A stretch of 48,678 nucleotides of DNA from Paenibacillus lutrae (GTDB taxonomy: Bacteria; Bacillota; Bacilli; Paenibacillales; NBRC-103111), in the NCBI RefSeq assembly GCF_009757775.1, contig NZ_RHLK01000022.1, positions 1-48,678 on the forward strand, read 5' to 3'. The translations under genes were made by a program, and so were the position numbers. How positions within the stretch are numbered: the first letter of the stretch is position 1; each line of letters opens with the position of its first letter. The notes under the pieces were generated by a model, which was not told the DNA's origin, searched no databases, and saw nothing but the letters and a program-made list of their open reading frames with translations. Shown piece after piece: positions 9,050 to 16,851 of this stretch.

Positions 9050-10090
9050 TTACAAGCCGCTGAGAAAGGTTTGAAGCGCGTCATCCAAATATGCGGGATT
9101 GTCTGCCTCCAGCCATTTTTGCGGAATAAGCAGATGCTTAACTCTATTGCTCTGAAGGTAGCTGTATATAATCTGGGCCTCATCGATTTCATGACGGTTA
9201 ACATCTATGGCTGGCCGCATTTCGTCTTCTCCGAAGCTTTTATGAATCATTCTGTTGATCTTGGCCTTCATCTGTTTCTTGCGTGCTGTAGTACATTTGC
9301 CGCTGTAGAGAACCTTGCTGCGCTTGATCAGAAAGAACTTAAACGTATTCTCATCTAAAGATTCAACAACCGCAATATTCAAATTTTCTTCCGTGAATCC
9401 GATCACTTTTTCTTTTTTCAGAAGAAAGTCGGCCGCCCCGATATAATCTCTGTACTTCATCGCCTTTTCAAACTCATAGTTCTCCGAAGCCGCCAGCATT
9501 TTTTGCTTCATTTCTTCATAGAGGCTCCGGTCCGTTCCTTGGAACAGAGCAATAAAACGATCCATGATCCTGTTGTATTCCTCGATTGCATTTCCTCCGA
9601 GGCACATTCCCAGACTTAATCCCAACGAATGATTTATACAGGGACTTTTTACAGGAAGAGAATGATTGCAATAGAGGTTAAAACAATCCTGAATCCCCCG
9701 GACGGCTCCTTCCACTGAGCTCTTACTGGCGGTATAGGGCCCAAACTTAAATTGTCCGCCGGCAAGATCTGGAGCATGGGTTACTTTTATATGCTGCATC
9801 CCTCCTGCCTCCGTAATCACTATATAGGTATAGGCATTCGGATTTTTCATTTTTTTATTATACATGGGCTTTATCTCACGGATTAACTTGCACTCCAGCA
9901 TAAAGGCTTCAAACTCTGTATCTGTCTGGATATGCTCAATATCCTTGATATGATGAACCAGCTTCTTGATCTTCGGTGCGTGTGTCTTGGAATGATAAAA
10001 GTAGGACTGCACTCTCTTTTTAAGATTTTTGGATTTGCCGACATAGAGAATACCGCCTAGAGAATCTTTCATAAGATAAACGCCGGGCAC
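9050..10090 (-). CDS. UvrC-like GIY-YIG nuclease family protein, short form
   Basis: 346 residues from the GTG at 10090. The N-terminus is a GIY-YIG nuclease domain (PGVYLMKD, ILYVGKSKNLKKRV, then Glu in EFEAFMLECKLI). A UVR-type helical pair follows near residues 205-240 (YEEMKQKMLAASENYEFEKA). The chain stops well short of the ~600 residues of UvrC and lacks its C-terminal RNase H-like nuclease and helix-hairpin-helix domains. It may therefore make only one of the two repair incisions, or act elsewhere. GTG 10090 has no ribosome binding site. The frame stays open upstream, giving residues that fit the usual UvrC N-terminus (LHEKIRSLPTVPGVYL), with GGGAGG 8 nt before a CTG at 10126. The true start may be that CTG. 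Confidence 0.85.
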   Translation of the reverse strand: MPGVYLMKDSLGGILYVGKSKNLKKRVQSYFYHSKTHAPKIKKLVHHIKDIEHIQTDTEFEAFMLECKLIREIKPMYNKKMKNPNAYTYIVITEAGGMQHIKVTHAPDLAGGQFKFGPYTASKSSVEGAVRGIQDCFNLYCNHSLPVKSPCINHSLGLSLGMCLGGNAIEEYNRIMDRFIALFQGTDRSLYEEMKQKMLAASENYEFEKAMKYRDYIGAADFLLKKEKVIGFTEENLNIAVVESLDENTFKFFLIKRSKVLYSGKCTTARKKQMKAKINRMIHKSFGEDEMRPAIDVNRHEIDEAQIIYSYLQSNRVKHLLIPQKWLEADNPAYLDDALQTFLSGL

Positions 10091-10216
10091 GGTGGGTAGA
10101 CTGCGTATCTTTTCATGCAGTTGCAGTGAGGGTTCCTCCCTTCTATCAATTGGAGCAGCGATCCATGTGACTCGATTTGCTAGACATGCCTCTATTTAAT
10201 TGTACATATACATGCG

Positions 10217-10245
10217 GCAAAAAGACACTGACTTCTTGTCAGTGC
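10217..10245 (-). terminator. Intrinsic terminator after terC
   Basis: CACTGAC, TTCTT, GTCAGTG (10226-10244) form a 7-bp stem, followed on the minus strand by TCTTTTTG. Confidence 0.8.
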
Positions 10246-10297
10246 CTCCTGCATCCAAGCTTCGGGGATATTATCTTACTTCATACTATCTTTATGC

Positions 10298-11095
10298 TTA
10301 CTTCATGCTATCTTCAACTTCAACGACGTTCTCTTTCTCTTCCTTGGAAAGGAACCAGCCGGCAACCGCGATCAGCACCAGAACGATGTAGAAGGTATAC
10401 TTCCATGCCGGCAGTTTAGCAAAACCTTCCGGAAGAATGGAAAGCGCCGGGTGGGAAAGCGTGTAGACCGTTAATTTGACGCCAACCCATCCTACGATTG
10501 CAAAAGCTGCTATCTCAAGACCGGGCTTGCGCTGCAAAAGTTTGACGAAGAACGATGCGGCAAAACGCATAATGACGAGTCCGATCAGGCCGCCCGCAAA
10601 GATCACAAGAAACTGCCCGCCGTCCATCCCGCCGATAGCGGGAAGTCCGCTTGGCGGCAGTGCGACCGCCAAAGCCACTGCTGCAAGGATGGAATCTACT
10701 GCAAAAGCGATGTCGGCCAGTTCGACCTTAAAGACGGTCGTCCAGAATGACGATCCCTTCTTAACCGGGATGGCTCCTGTAGCTGCCACGTCTTTATCCG
10801 CTTTTTTGACAAGCAGCTTGCGGAAAATATGGTTGAGCGCAATAAAGATTAAATAGACGGCGCCGATGGCCTGTACCTGCCAAACATCCACCAGAAAGGA
10901 GATAACAAACAGGGAAAGGAACCGAAACACGAAAGCGCCGGCTAATCCATAGAAAAGCGCCCTTTTTCTCTCTTTCTCAGGCAAGTGCTTCACCATAATC
11001 GCCAGCACCAACGCGTTATCCGCCGCCAAAAGACCTTCCAGACCGATCAGCACCAACAATACCCAGCTGTATTCCATTAAAATTGAAAAGTCCAT
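10298..11095 (-). CDS. TerC-family membrane protein, probable manganese exporter
   Basis: 265 residues with about seven membrane segments. Two acidic membrane motifs typical of TerC are visible: GLLAADNALVLA near residue 20 and ELADIAFAVDSILA near 125. The tail is charged and cytoplasmic (SKEEKENVVEVED). B. subtilis relatives (YkoY/MeeY, YceF/MeeF) export Mn2+ and help metalate secreted enzymes; that role is inferred here. The ATG at 11095 follows AGGAGGATGGAGA. A yybP-ykoY riboswitch and tandem terminators sit in the leader, which strongly supports a manganese role. Confidence 0.92.
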   Translation of the reverse strand: MDFSILMEYSWVLLVLIGLEGLLAADNALVLAIMVKHLPEKERKRALFYGLAGAFVFRFLSLFVISFLVDVWQVQAIGAVYLIFIALNHIFRKLLVKKADKDVAATGAIPVKKGSSFWTTVFKVELADIAFAVDSILAAVALAVALPPSGLPAIGGMDGGQFLVIFAGGLIGLVIMRFAASFFVKLLQRKPGLEIAAFAIVGWVGVKLTVYTLSHPALSILPEGFAKLPAWKYTFYIVLVLIAVAGWFLSKEEKENVVEVEDSMK

Positions 11096-11201
11096 TCTCC
11101 ATCCTCCTGCATCTTGTATATTCGCCGTACGGGTAAACGTGTTCTCCCTCTCTTCATTCTCTTCATGGCAAACCGATATTATGCTCCTTCCCTGATTGGT
11201 G

Positions 11202-11244
11202 AAAAAAATAAGCAGCCTTTGCCGGGTGCCGGCAAAGGCTGCTT
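11202..11244 (-). terminator. Strong terminator in the terC leader (second hairpin)
   Basis: AAGCAGCCTTTGCC and GGCAAAGGCTGCTT form a 14-bp perfect stem, followed on the minus strand by ATTTTTTTC. It lies downstream of the riboswitch and about 105 bp before the terC start, so it must be bypassed for expression. Confidence 0.9.
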
Positions 11245-11249
11245 AAACA

Positions 11250-11388
11250 ATAAAAGACCATTGCCGAAAAGGCAAAGGTCTCGCTAACAACGTATTCAAG
11301 CTACGTCGCATACAAAGCCGGAGGCAATTAAGCCACGTAATGACGACTTTGAATGTTAAGCTACTCCCCTTTGAGGGATATGAAATTT
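11250..11388 (-). promoter_or_regulatory. yybP-ykoY (manganese) riboswitch of terC
   Basis: On the minus strand the leader holds CAAAGGGGAGTAGC at its 5' side and GCGAGACCTTTGCC at its 3' side, the conserved sequences of this family; CAAAGG can pair with CCTTTG to close helix P1. The same CCTTTGCC can instead pair with GGCAA to form a terminator-like hairpin (11255-11281) followed by TTTTATTG. Mn2+ stabilising P1 would prevent that hairpin, the ON-switch logic known for this class. Confidence 0.9.
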
Positions 11389-11394
11389 AACTAG

Positions 11395-11423
11395 AATATA
11401 GCAGAGAGATTCGCAGTTGTCAA
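11395..11423 (-). promoter_or_regulatory. Promoter of the riboswitch-terC transcript
   Basis: On the minus strand, TTGACA (11423-11418), a 17-bp spacer and TATATT (11400-11395). It ends 2 bp from the stop of the upstream ligase-like gene, and places the start of transcription just before the aptamer. Confidence 0.85.
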
Positions 11424-11424
11424 G

Positions 11425-12201
11425 CTATTTTCGCAAGGTTCTTTCGTAATCTTCGAAACGGATTTTTCTGATTTGCTGCCGATCCGGCGTGCGGACAATA
11501 ATTCCTTCCGATTTGCCGGTAGAATCAATGCCTACTTGTGTTTGTTCAAACCGTTTCAGGTAGGCGAATGTTTCTTCCAAAGATTGAGGGAAGTCACTCC
11601 CCTTATCCCGTGTCAGCAGCGGTGCCGCTTGCAGGTCAAATCGCTGAACAAATCTTTCTTTGTCCTCTTCGTTATAAAACGGCTGATTTCCATGTTCACG
11701 CCACTGCGCAATTTTCTCCTGCGATAAGGAAAGCAAGGAATCGAGCTCTTCCTGTCTCAACGAGAATACATCAAAAACGCGATAACCTTGGATTTTAGCG
11801 CTTGTATAATTTTTGGCTGCTTTCGTCTTTCCTCCATAAGATTCCTGATACAAGACAGTTAATGCCCAATCATTATGATCAAAAATAGTTTCGCTGATTG
11901 ATTCGGCGAGCGGTTTAAGGAAATCAGCAATATTCCCATAGGGATTCCCGATTCTATCTCCTTTTGCGAATAATAATTCCTCTCTTGAACCAATTAAATA
12001 ATCCATTCCCCCGTCAGCTTGCTTAAACAAAATGATTCTTGAATTCTCCCCATCCACTTTCTCATAAACAAAAACATCGTCCGAATCCTTGAAGCCTCTT
12101 GACTCTGATAAGTCATCATTCAAACGGCCTCGCTCACCCAATTGATGATACGTAAGAATACTTGGATATTTCGTTAATGAATTTAATTTCTTAAGATCCA
12201 T
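11425..12201 (-). CDS. RNA-ligase-like nucleotidyltransferase family protein
   Basis: 258 residues. The covalent nucleotidyltransferase motif I is clear as YEKVDGENSRI, where the Lys of KVDG would take the AMP. Later motifs also fit: SREELLFAKG (motif III region), SEGIIVRT (motif IV, near residue 230) and IRKIRF near the C-terminus (motif V). This resembles the T4 Rnl1/Rnl2 RNA ligase superfamily rather than a DNA ligase: no OB-fold, zinc finger or BRCT domain follows. The ATG at 12201 has GGAGG 10 nt upstream. No repair, tRNA or toxin partner lies beside it. The substrate is unknown, and a role in RNA repair is only inference. Confidence 0.8.
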   Translation of the reverse strand: MDLKKLNSLTKYPSILTYHQLGERGRLNDDLSESRGFKDSDDVFVYEKVDGENSRIILFKQADGGMDYLIGSREELLFAKGDRIGNPYGNIADFLKPLAESISETIFDHNDWALTVLYQESYGGKTKAAKNYTSAKIQGYRVFDVFSLRQEELDSLLSLSQEKIAQWREHGNQPFYNEEDKERFVQRFDLQAAPLLTRDKGSDFPQSLEETFAYLKRFEQTQVGIDSTGKSEGIIVRTPDRQQIRKIRFEDYERTLRK

Positions 12202-12309
12202 TTCTGCACAGCCTCCAAGTTATCATTTATTTCTATCTATTATACTTGGAAAGATGTAAATTTCATCCTGTTATTTGGGATTGAAACTAATAGGAAGCAG
12301 TCCGATCGA

Positions 12310-12353
12310 CAAAAAGCATTCCTTTATTGATAGATACTCAATAAAGGAATGCT
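12310..12353 (-). terminator. Intrinsic terminator of the small secreted-protein gene
   Basis: AGCATTCCTTTATTGA and TCAATAAAGGAATGCT form a 16-bp stem with a 7-nt loop (12315-12353); TTTTTG follows on the minus strand. Confidence 0.9.
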
Positions 12354-12401
12354 CTACACGATCATTTTATCATAAATTATCCATGGGTCTGAAATACCCG
12401 C

Positions 12402-12734
12402 TTAGAAATGAATGCTAAAGCTTCCACCCAAATTACCGGTCCATGTTAACTGGTAAGTACCGTAAGGCAGATTAGTAAATGTTCCGTTAAGCGATTCAAC
12501 GACTACAGTGTTCCCGAGAGGCGCCGAGTAGTGGGCTGAATAGACCGTTCTTCCGCTGGTTATTTCTTTAAGAATCAAATCTCCGCCATGAAAATTCGCA
12601 ACACTGCCCGTTACGATTAGATTGCCTTGTCCTTGTGCGGTATTAGAGGAGACTGCAGCAGACGCGGTTAAGGGAATGATTGCGAGCAGCAGCATACAAA
12701 GCATAGCCGTTACCATCGTTCTTTTCATTTTCAC
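12402..12734 (-). CDS. Small secreted protein of unknown function
   Basis: 110 residues from a GTG at 12734 with AAAGGGA about 10 nt upstream. Residues 1-26 form a Sec signal peptide: Lys-rich start, hydrophobic MLCMLLLAIIPL, then ASA. The mature part (~84 residues) has no Cys, is rich in Gly, Thr and Val, and looks all-beta. I recognise no family. It stands alone, with its own terminator. Confidence 0.75.
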   Translation of the reverse strand: MKMKRTMVTAMLCMLLLAIIPLTASAAVSSNTAQGQGNLIVTGSVANFHGGDLILKEITSGRTVYSAHYSAPLGNTVVVESLNGTFTNLPYGTYQLTWTGNLGGSFSIHF

Positions 12735-13033
12735 TTAAATCCATCCCTTTCAACTCGTTAATTAGGGGAGTCGTGTCTATAAAGAGTGAATGCTGGCCAG
12801 CTATTCTATGCTTTAACCCCAAACCAAAAATACCATAGACATGAATATATGGCAATATTAGTTTTATTATTCCAATACAGTCAAGTCATGTTACCAGATC
12901 GGAATTATGAAAGTAGAATATGCTTCTAAACAAACGTATGTAATGTCCACCTACGCCGGTAACCAGGATCGTTTCTTGTGTGCGCACAGCTTCCCGTATT
13001 GATAACAATGCCGGAAGACATTCTGTCACACAC
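12735..13033. other. Non-coding region between the secreted-protein gene and the nan operon
   Basis: No supported gene. A 31-codon plus-strand reading frame (12907-13002) lacks a good ribosome binding site. Confidence 0.4.
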
Positions 13034-13061
13034 AAATAGAACTGCCGGAAATATCCGGCAG
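13034..13061 (-). terminator. Terminator of the nan operon
   Basis: CTGCCGG, AAATAT, CCGGCAG (13042-13061) form a 7-bp stem, followed on the minus strand by TTCTATTTG, a weak T-rich tail. Confidence 0.7.
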
Positions 13062-13074
13062 CTCTATCGGCATG

Positions 13075-13917
13075 CTATTCTTTAACGGCCCCAATCGATA
13101 TGCCGCGAGTGAAGTATTGCTGGAACAGGATGAAGATCAGAAGCATAGGGATTGCTGCAACCGTTGCTCCCGCCATTTTGTAGGCAAAGTTCGGGTTGAG
13201 ATCCTGCATCAGAGTCGCGATTCCGACCATGAGTGTCTTCATTTCCTTATCTTGTCCGATAACGAGCTGCCACAGGTAGTCATTCCAAACTTGTACGAAG
13301 TTGAGAATGAACAGGGCGCCGATACCCGGTTTAACGATCGGAAGCATAATCTGGAGGAAGGTTCTGACTTCCCCTGCCCCGTCAATCCTGGAGGCTTCCC
13401 TCAGCGCATCCGGCGCGGAATCAAAAAATCCTTTGAGCAGGAATACACCGAAGGCCGTGGCAACGTTAGGCCAGATCATTCCGAACAGATTGTTCACGAG
13501 ACCGAGATCCTGGGAGATGCGGAACAACGGGACAATCATGACCTCCTTGGGAACCATCATACTGGAAATAAAAACAATGAAGAGTACATTTTTACCGGTA
13601 AACTTCAACTTGGAGAATGCGTACGCCGCCATTGCACTGAACACGACGACGAGAATCGTAGAAACCCCTGCGACAAACAAACTGTTGAACGTCCAGCGCA
13701 GAGCCGGCTGGCTCTGGAACACCTCGACATAGTTCGAGAACGTTATGCTGGCTGGCCACCAGTCCGGCGGCATCTTCAGTACATCGGAACTATTCTTAAG
13801 TGAACTTGTAAACAACCAATAAAGAGGGAACAAGTTTAGGATCGCGAAGAAAATGACGATTGCATTCGCACCCACATCGAACTTTTCCCGCTTTTTCCTG
13901 GATTTAAGTAGCTGCAT
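13075..13917 (-). CDS. Sugar ABC transporter permease, MalG type (sialic acid importer)
   Basis: 280 residues, six membrane segments, CUT1 family. The inner-membrane EAA loop that docks the ATPase is visible as DALREASRIDGAGEVRTFLQIMLPIVKPG near residue 185-210. The N-terminus is short and basic, typical of MalG-type subunits. It starts at ATG 13917 with GAGGGA upstream, 10 bp after the stop of the partner permease. It is the last gene of the nan operon, so uptake of N-acetylneuraminate or a related amino sugar is inferred from context. No ATPase gene follows. Confidence 0.9.
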   Translation of the reverse strand: MQLLKSRKKREKFDVGANAIVIFFAILNLFPLYWLFTSSLKNSSDVLKMPPDWWPASITFSNYVEVFQSQPALRWTFNSLFVAGVSTILVVVFSAMAAYAFSKLKFTGKNVLFIVFISSMMVPKEVMIVPLFRISQDLGLVNNLFGMIWPNVATAFGVFLLKGFFDSAPDALREASRIDGAGEVRTFLQIMLPIVKPGIGALFILNFVQVWNDYLWQLVIGQDKEMKTLMVGIATLMQDLNPNFAYKMAGATVAAIPMLLIFILFQQYFTRGISIGAVKE

Positions 13918-13927
13918 GTTTGATCCC

Positions 13928-14803
13928 TCACTTATCCTTGAACATCGCTCTCAACTGAGGAACGGACAGTAACAAAGTGATGATGAACATAATGACCCCT
14001 ACGGCAGAAGCGACACCGATCTGGTTATACTTGAACGCATTGTTATAGAGGTAGTACATCATGGTTACCGAGGCATTGTTCGGCCCTCCGCCGGTTAACA
14101 GTTGAATGACGACGAAAATTTTCAATACCGCAATAATGTTGATAATCAGAATATAGATGGTTGTAGGCTTAACGAGCGGAATCAGAATTTTGAAAATAAC
14201 ATCCAGCCGGCTTGCGCCGTCAACTTCTGCCGCTTCAAATAGATCTTTCGGAACACCGATCATGGCCGCAATATAAAGGATAATAGCCTGACCCACATTG
14301 GTCGCAAACGTAACGAAAATGATCACCGGCAGTACGGTCGTTTTGTTCCCCAGCAAGTTGACGGTACTGAATTCCATCTCTCGGGCAAAGTAGGAAATAA
14401 GCCCGTTGGCCGGATTAAGCAGAAAGCTCCATACCATACTCATGACAACCATGGAGACCATAACCGGAATGTAATAGCTTCCACGTATAAACGAAACGTA
14501 TTTCGCATTCTTATCGAAAACAGATGACGCCACGAACAAGGAAAAACCTACAGTCAAGATGACGATGAAGACGACAAAGATGACCGTATTAAAAATGGAT
14601 TTATAAAATACGGGATCCTGAAATAACATCACATAGTTATCCAGGCCGACAAAAGTTTCATTCTGATAATCGACCCGGTACAGGCTCAGCCGAATCCCTT
14701 CGAGGATCGGATACACAATAAATAGAAGAAAGAGAAGGAACTGAGGCAGAATAAACAGATAGCCCGTAATATTTTCTCTCCACTGTCGTTGGCGTAGTTT
14801 CAT
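13928..14803 (-). CDS. Sugar ABC transporter permease, MalF type (sialic acid importer)
   Basis: 291 residues with about six membrane segments. The EAA motif is visible as DLFEAAEVDGASRLDVIFKILIPLVKPT. I chose ATG 14803 (MKLRQRQW) because AAAGG lies about 7 nt upstream; a longer reading to 14866 has no such support. The pair with the following permease forms the membrane channel of a CUT1 importer. It lies between the binding-protein gene and the MalG-type gene in the nan operon. An 84-bp gap before it holds a hairpin (14826-14860). Confidence 0.9.
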   Translation of the reverse strand: MKLRQRQWRENITGYLFILPQFLLFLLFIVYPILEGIRLSLYRVDYQNETFVGLDNYVMLFQDPVFYKSIFNTVIFVVFIVILTVGFSLFVASSVFDKNAKYVSFIRGSYYIPVMVSMVVMSMVWSFLLNPANGLISYFAREMEFSTVNLLGNKTTVLPVIIFVTFATNVGQAIILYIAAMIGVPKDLFEAAEVDGASRLDVIFKILIPLVKPTTIYILIINIIAVLKIFVVIQLLTGGGPNNASVTMMYYLYNNAFKYNQIGVASAVGVIMFIITLLLSVPQLRAMFKDK

Positions 14804-14825
14804 GGATACCTTTACCTTTCTTATT

Positions 14826-14860
14826 CGGCCACCTGAGACCGCAGCCGGCCTCAGGCACCG
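14826..14860 (-). other. Stem-loop between binding-protein and permease genes
   Basis: CCTGAG (14832-14837) pairs with CTCAGG (14850-14855), with some extension outward. No T-run follows on the minus strand. Such hairpins often stabilise the upstream binding-protein mRNA; that function is inferred. Confidence 0.45.
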
Positions 14861-14886
14861 AATCATTTTGTCGGCTTAGGCGAAAG

Positions 14887-16293
14887 TTATTTTTTATAAA
14901 CCGTCGAACTTTCCTTCGCCTTTTGAATCACCGCATTGCCTTTGCTCTGATAGTCTTTTACGGCTTGTGCAGGCGTCTTCTCACCGATGTACATGGCTTG
15001 AAGCTCCGGATAGAGCTGCTGACGCAGTTGGCTGTATCCCGGTACATTGCCCGTGAAGTTAAACAAAGATTTGGAGTTAGCGTCATAAGCGGCAAAGATC
15101 GGGAACTTATCTTTCAGCTCAGATGCAACCGAACTTCTGACTGGAACGCTGTTCTTGGAAGCTTTCACAAGCTCCGGATCCGACGAGTAGAATTTTACAA
15201 ATTCCTTAGCTACTTCCGTTCTTTTCTCGTCCCCGGTGTTGAATACATTGGAACCGACTACATAAGTGAAGGACAGCGGATCGCCGCTCTCAGAAGGAAT
15301 GTTCGCAAGACGGAGATCGAATTTAGGCGCTTTGCCGCTCTGCATATCCATCTTGGCGTTGTTGAACAAGACCGCATTGGTGAAGCTGATACCCAGCTTC
15401 TGGTTCTGGAACATCGCGTTGGCATCATTAGAAGATACGGACTCGGCGCCCGGGTTGGTGTAACCGGCCTTGTAAATTTTCTGGAGCCATTCCGCTGCTT
15501 TGACACCGCTCGCATCATCGGTTACCAGATTGCCTTGATCGTCGAAGAATTTGTTGCCGAACATACGCAGGTAAGCAAGATTCCAAGTGTCCCCCTGGTT
15601 GTTCAGAGCATACAGCGCCATTGGCTTGGCATTCGGGTATTTATCCTTTGGAAGTTTAGTTTTGAGCCCTTCCAGAATTTGCTCGTATTCGCTGAGTGTC
15701 CAGGTTTTGATTTCTTTCTCTCCACCGACAAAGCTCTCAAGTCCGGCTGCTTTAAACATATCTGCGTTGTAAGCCAGTGTGCCCGGGTTATGGGAGAACG
15801 GATAGAAATAGATGTTCTCTCCGAATGTTACATTGTCCCAGTAGCTTTGAGGAATATCCTTCTTCGCATTCTCGTCGACGATGTCGTTCAGCGGCACTAG
15901 AGCCCCGCGGTGAGCATAGTCTCCCATAGCGAAGACACTCTCAAAGAAAATATCCGGCGGAGTTCCGCCATTCAAATTGACGTTCAGCAGCTCATCGCGC
16001 TGATCGCCTGCAACAACCTGAACTTTTACTTTGACGTTGTATTTATCGTATTGCTTGGCGAATTTGTCAGCGGCATATTTGAAGAAAGAGTCATTATCCG
16101 CATTCTGTTCGGTAGCGTCGAATACGCCCTTCCATTGAGGAGTTAACCACAAGGAAATCTCAACATTTTCTTTGCCGTTAGCTCCTGTGCCCCCACTGCC
16201 GCCAGATGCGGAATCTTTGCTGCTGCAACCGGCAGCAACCGTGAGAACCATAACCGATGCCATCATCACGGACAGCAAACGTTTCTTGAACAT
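14887..16293 (-). CDS. Extracellular solute-binding lipoprotein, CUT1 family (sialic acid importer)
   Basis: 468 residues. A lipoprotein signal peptide ends in VAAGC (Cys 23), followed by a Ser/Gly linker, so the protein is anchored outside the membrane. The mature fold is a CUT1 binding protein (VEISLWLTPQWKG near the start, GGTPPDIFFESVFAMGDYA near 110). It starts at ATG 16293 with AAGGGGG 8 nt upstream. The position after nanA-nanE-nanK-yhcH suggests N-acetylneuraminate or another amino sugar as ligand; the sequence alone does not identify the ligand. Confidence 0.92.
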   Translation of the reverse strand: MFKKRLLSVMMASVMVLTVAAGCSSKDSASGGSGGTGANGKENVEISLWLTPQWKGVFDATEQNADNDSFFKYAADKFAKQYDKYNVKVKVQVVAGDQRDELLNVNLNGGTPPDIFFESVFAMGDYAHRGALVPLNDIVDENAKKDIPQSYWDNVTFGENIYFYPFSHNPGTLAYNADMFKAAGLESFVGGEKEIKTWTLSEYEQILEGLKTKLPKDKYPNAKPMALYALNNQGDTWNLAYLRMFGNKFFDDQGNLVTDDASGVKAAEWLQKIYKAGYTNPGAESVSSNDANAMFQNQKLGISFTNAVLFNNAKMDMQSGKAPKFDLRLANIPSESGDPLSFTYVVGSNVFNTGDEKRTEVAKEFVKFYSSDPELVKASKNSVPVRSSVASELKDKFPIFAAYDANSKSLFNFTGNVPGYSQLRQQLYPELQAMYIGEKTPAQAVKDYQSKGNAVIQKAKESSTVYKK

Positions 16294-16375
16294 GGATAGA
16301 ACCCCCTTAAGATAGTGAACATTTTCATAGAATACATTTCAAGCATGTGAATCGGCTGTGAAGCCCGTTTAAAAA

Positions 16376-16846
16376 TCAGAATAAATCCTTGTTAATTTTG
16401 ACAACAACCTTCCGTACTTGCGCCGCGGCGCCTTCGGTGAGCAGAGGCCGGTGAATATCCTCCGGGAACAAGACGACATACATCCCGGGGGTAACTCTGA
16501 TGTTCATTTCTCCGGTCATCTCGCCAAAGAGAGCCGTGTCCTGCTCCGGATTGTAAGGCTCTGCCGGAGTGAGGTTGCCCTGCTGGATACACCAGCCGAT
16601 CGTTTCTTCCCCTTGCAGCAAATAATGGATGTCGAAGAATTGCTCATGCTTCTCGGCAGGCTGCTCGTCGCGGTGCCGGGTAACCGGCTCCATGAGTCTG
16701 GCGAACATTTCCTCGCCTTGAATCGGGTATTGCCCTGCCCCCAGGCGGGTGAAATCTGTTGTCAGCAAATAATCAAGCGCTTTCTTAATCACGGGATGGG
16801 CAAACGCCCGCTCCGATTCCCAATTGCAGCTGTGTCCAATGATCAT
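16376..16846 (-). CDS. yhcH: YhcH/YjgK/YiaL family protein (probable sugar anomerase)
   Basis: 156 residues, cupin-like beta fold of the YhcH family. Metal-site candidates are the His and Glu residues in EKHEQFFDIHYLLQGEE and the His in LFPEDIHRP. I chose ATG 16846 (MIIGHSCN): it lies 5 bp after the nanK stop, with AAGGA inside the nanK end. In E. coli yhcH closes the nanATEK operon; a role in handling sialic acid or ManNAc anomers is proposed for the family. Its place here, between nanK and the transporter, repeats that linkage. Confidence 0.9.
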   Translation of the reverse strand: MIIGHSCNWESERAFAHPVIKKALDYLLTTDFTRLGAGQYPIQGEEMFARLMEPVTRHRDEQPAEKHEQFFDIHYLLQGEETIGWCIQQGNLTPAEPYNPEQDTALFGEMTGEMNIRVTPGMYVVLFPEDIHRPLLTEGAAAQVRKVVVKINKDLF

Positions 16847-16851
16847 CGCTC

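Noticed and set aside
12907-13002. 31-codon plus-strand frame between the secreted-protein gene and the nan operon
   Set aside because: Only a weak CGGAATT precedes the ATG, and there is no promoter.
14923-15900. 325-codon plus-strand frame opposite the nan binding-protein gene
   Set aside because: It is a shadow of a well-supported gene, with no start signal and no family resemblance. The same holds for the 362-codon frame at 36279-37367.
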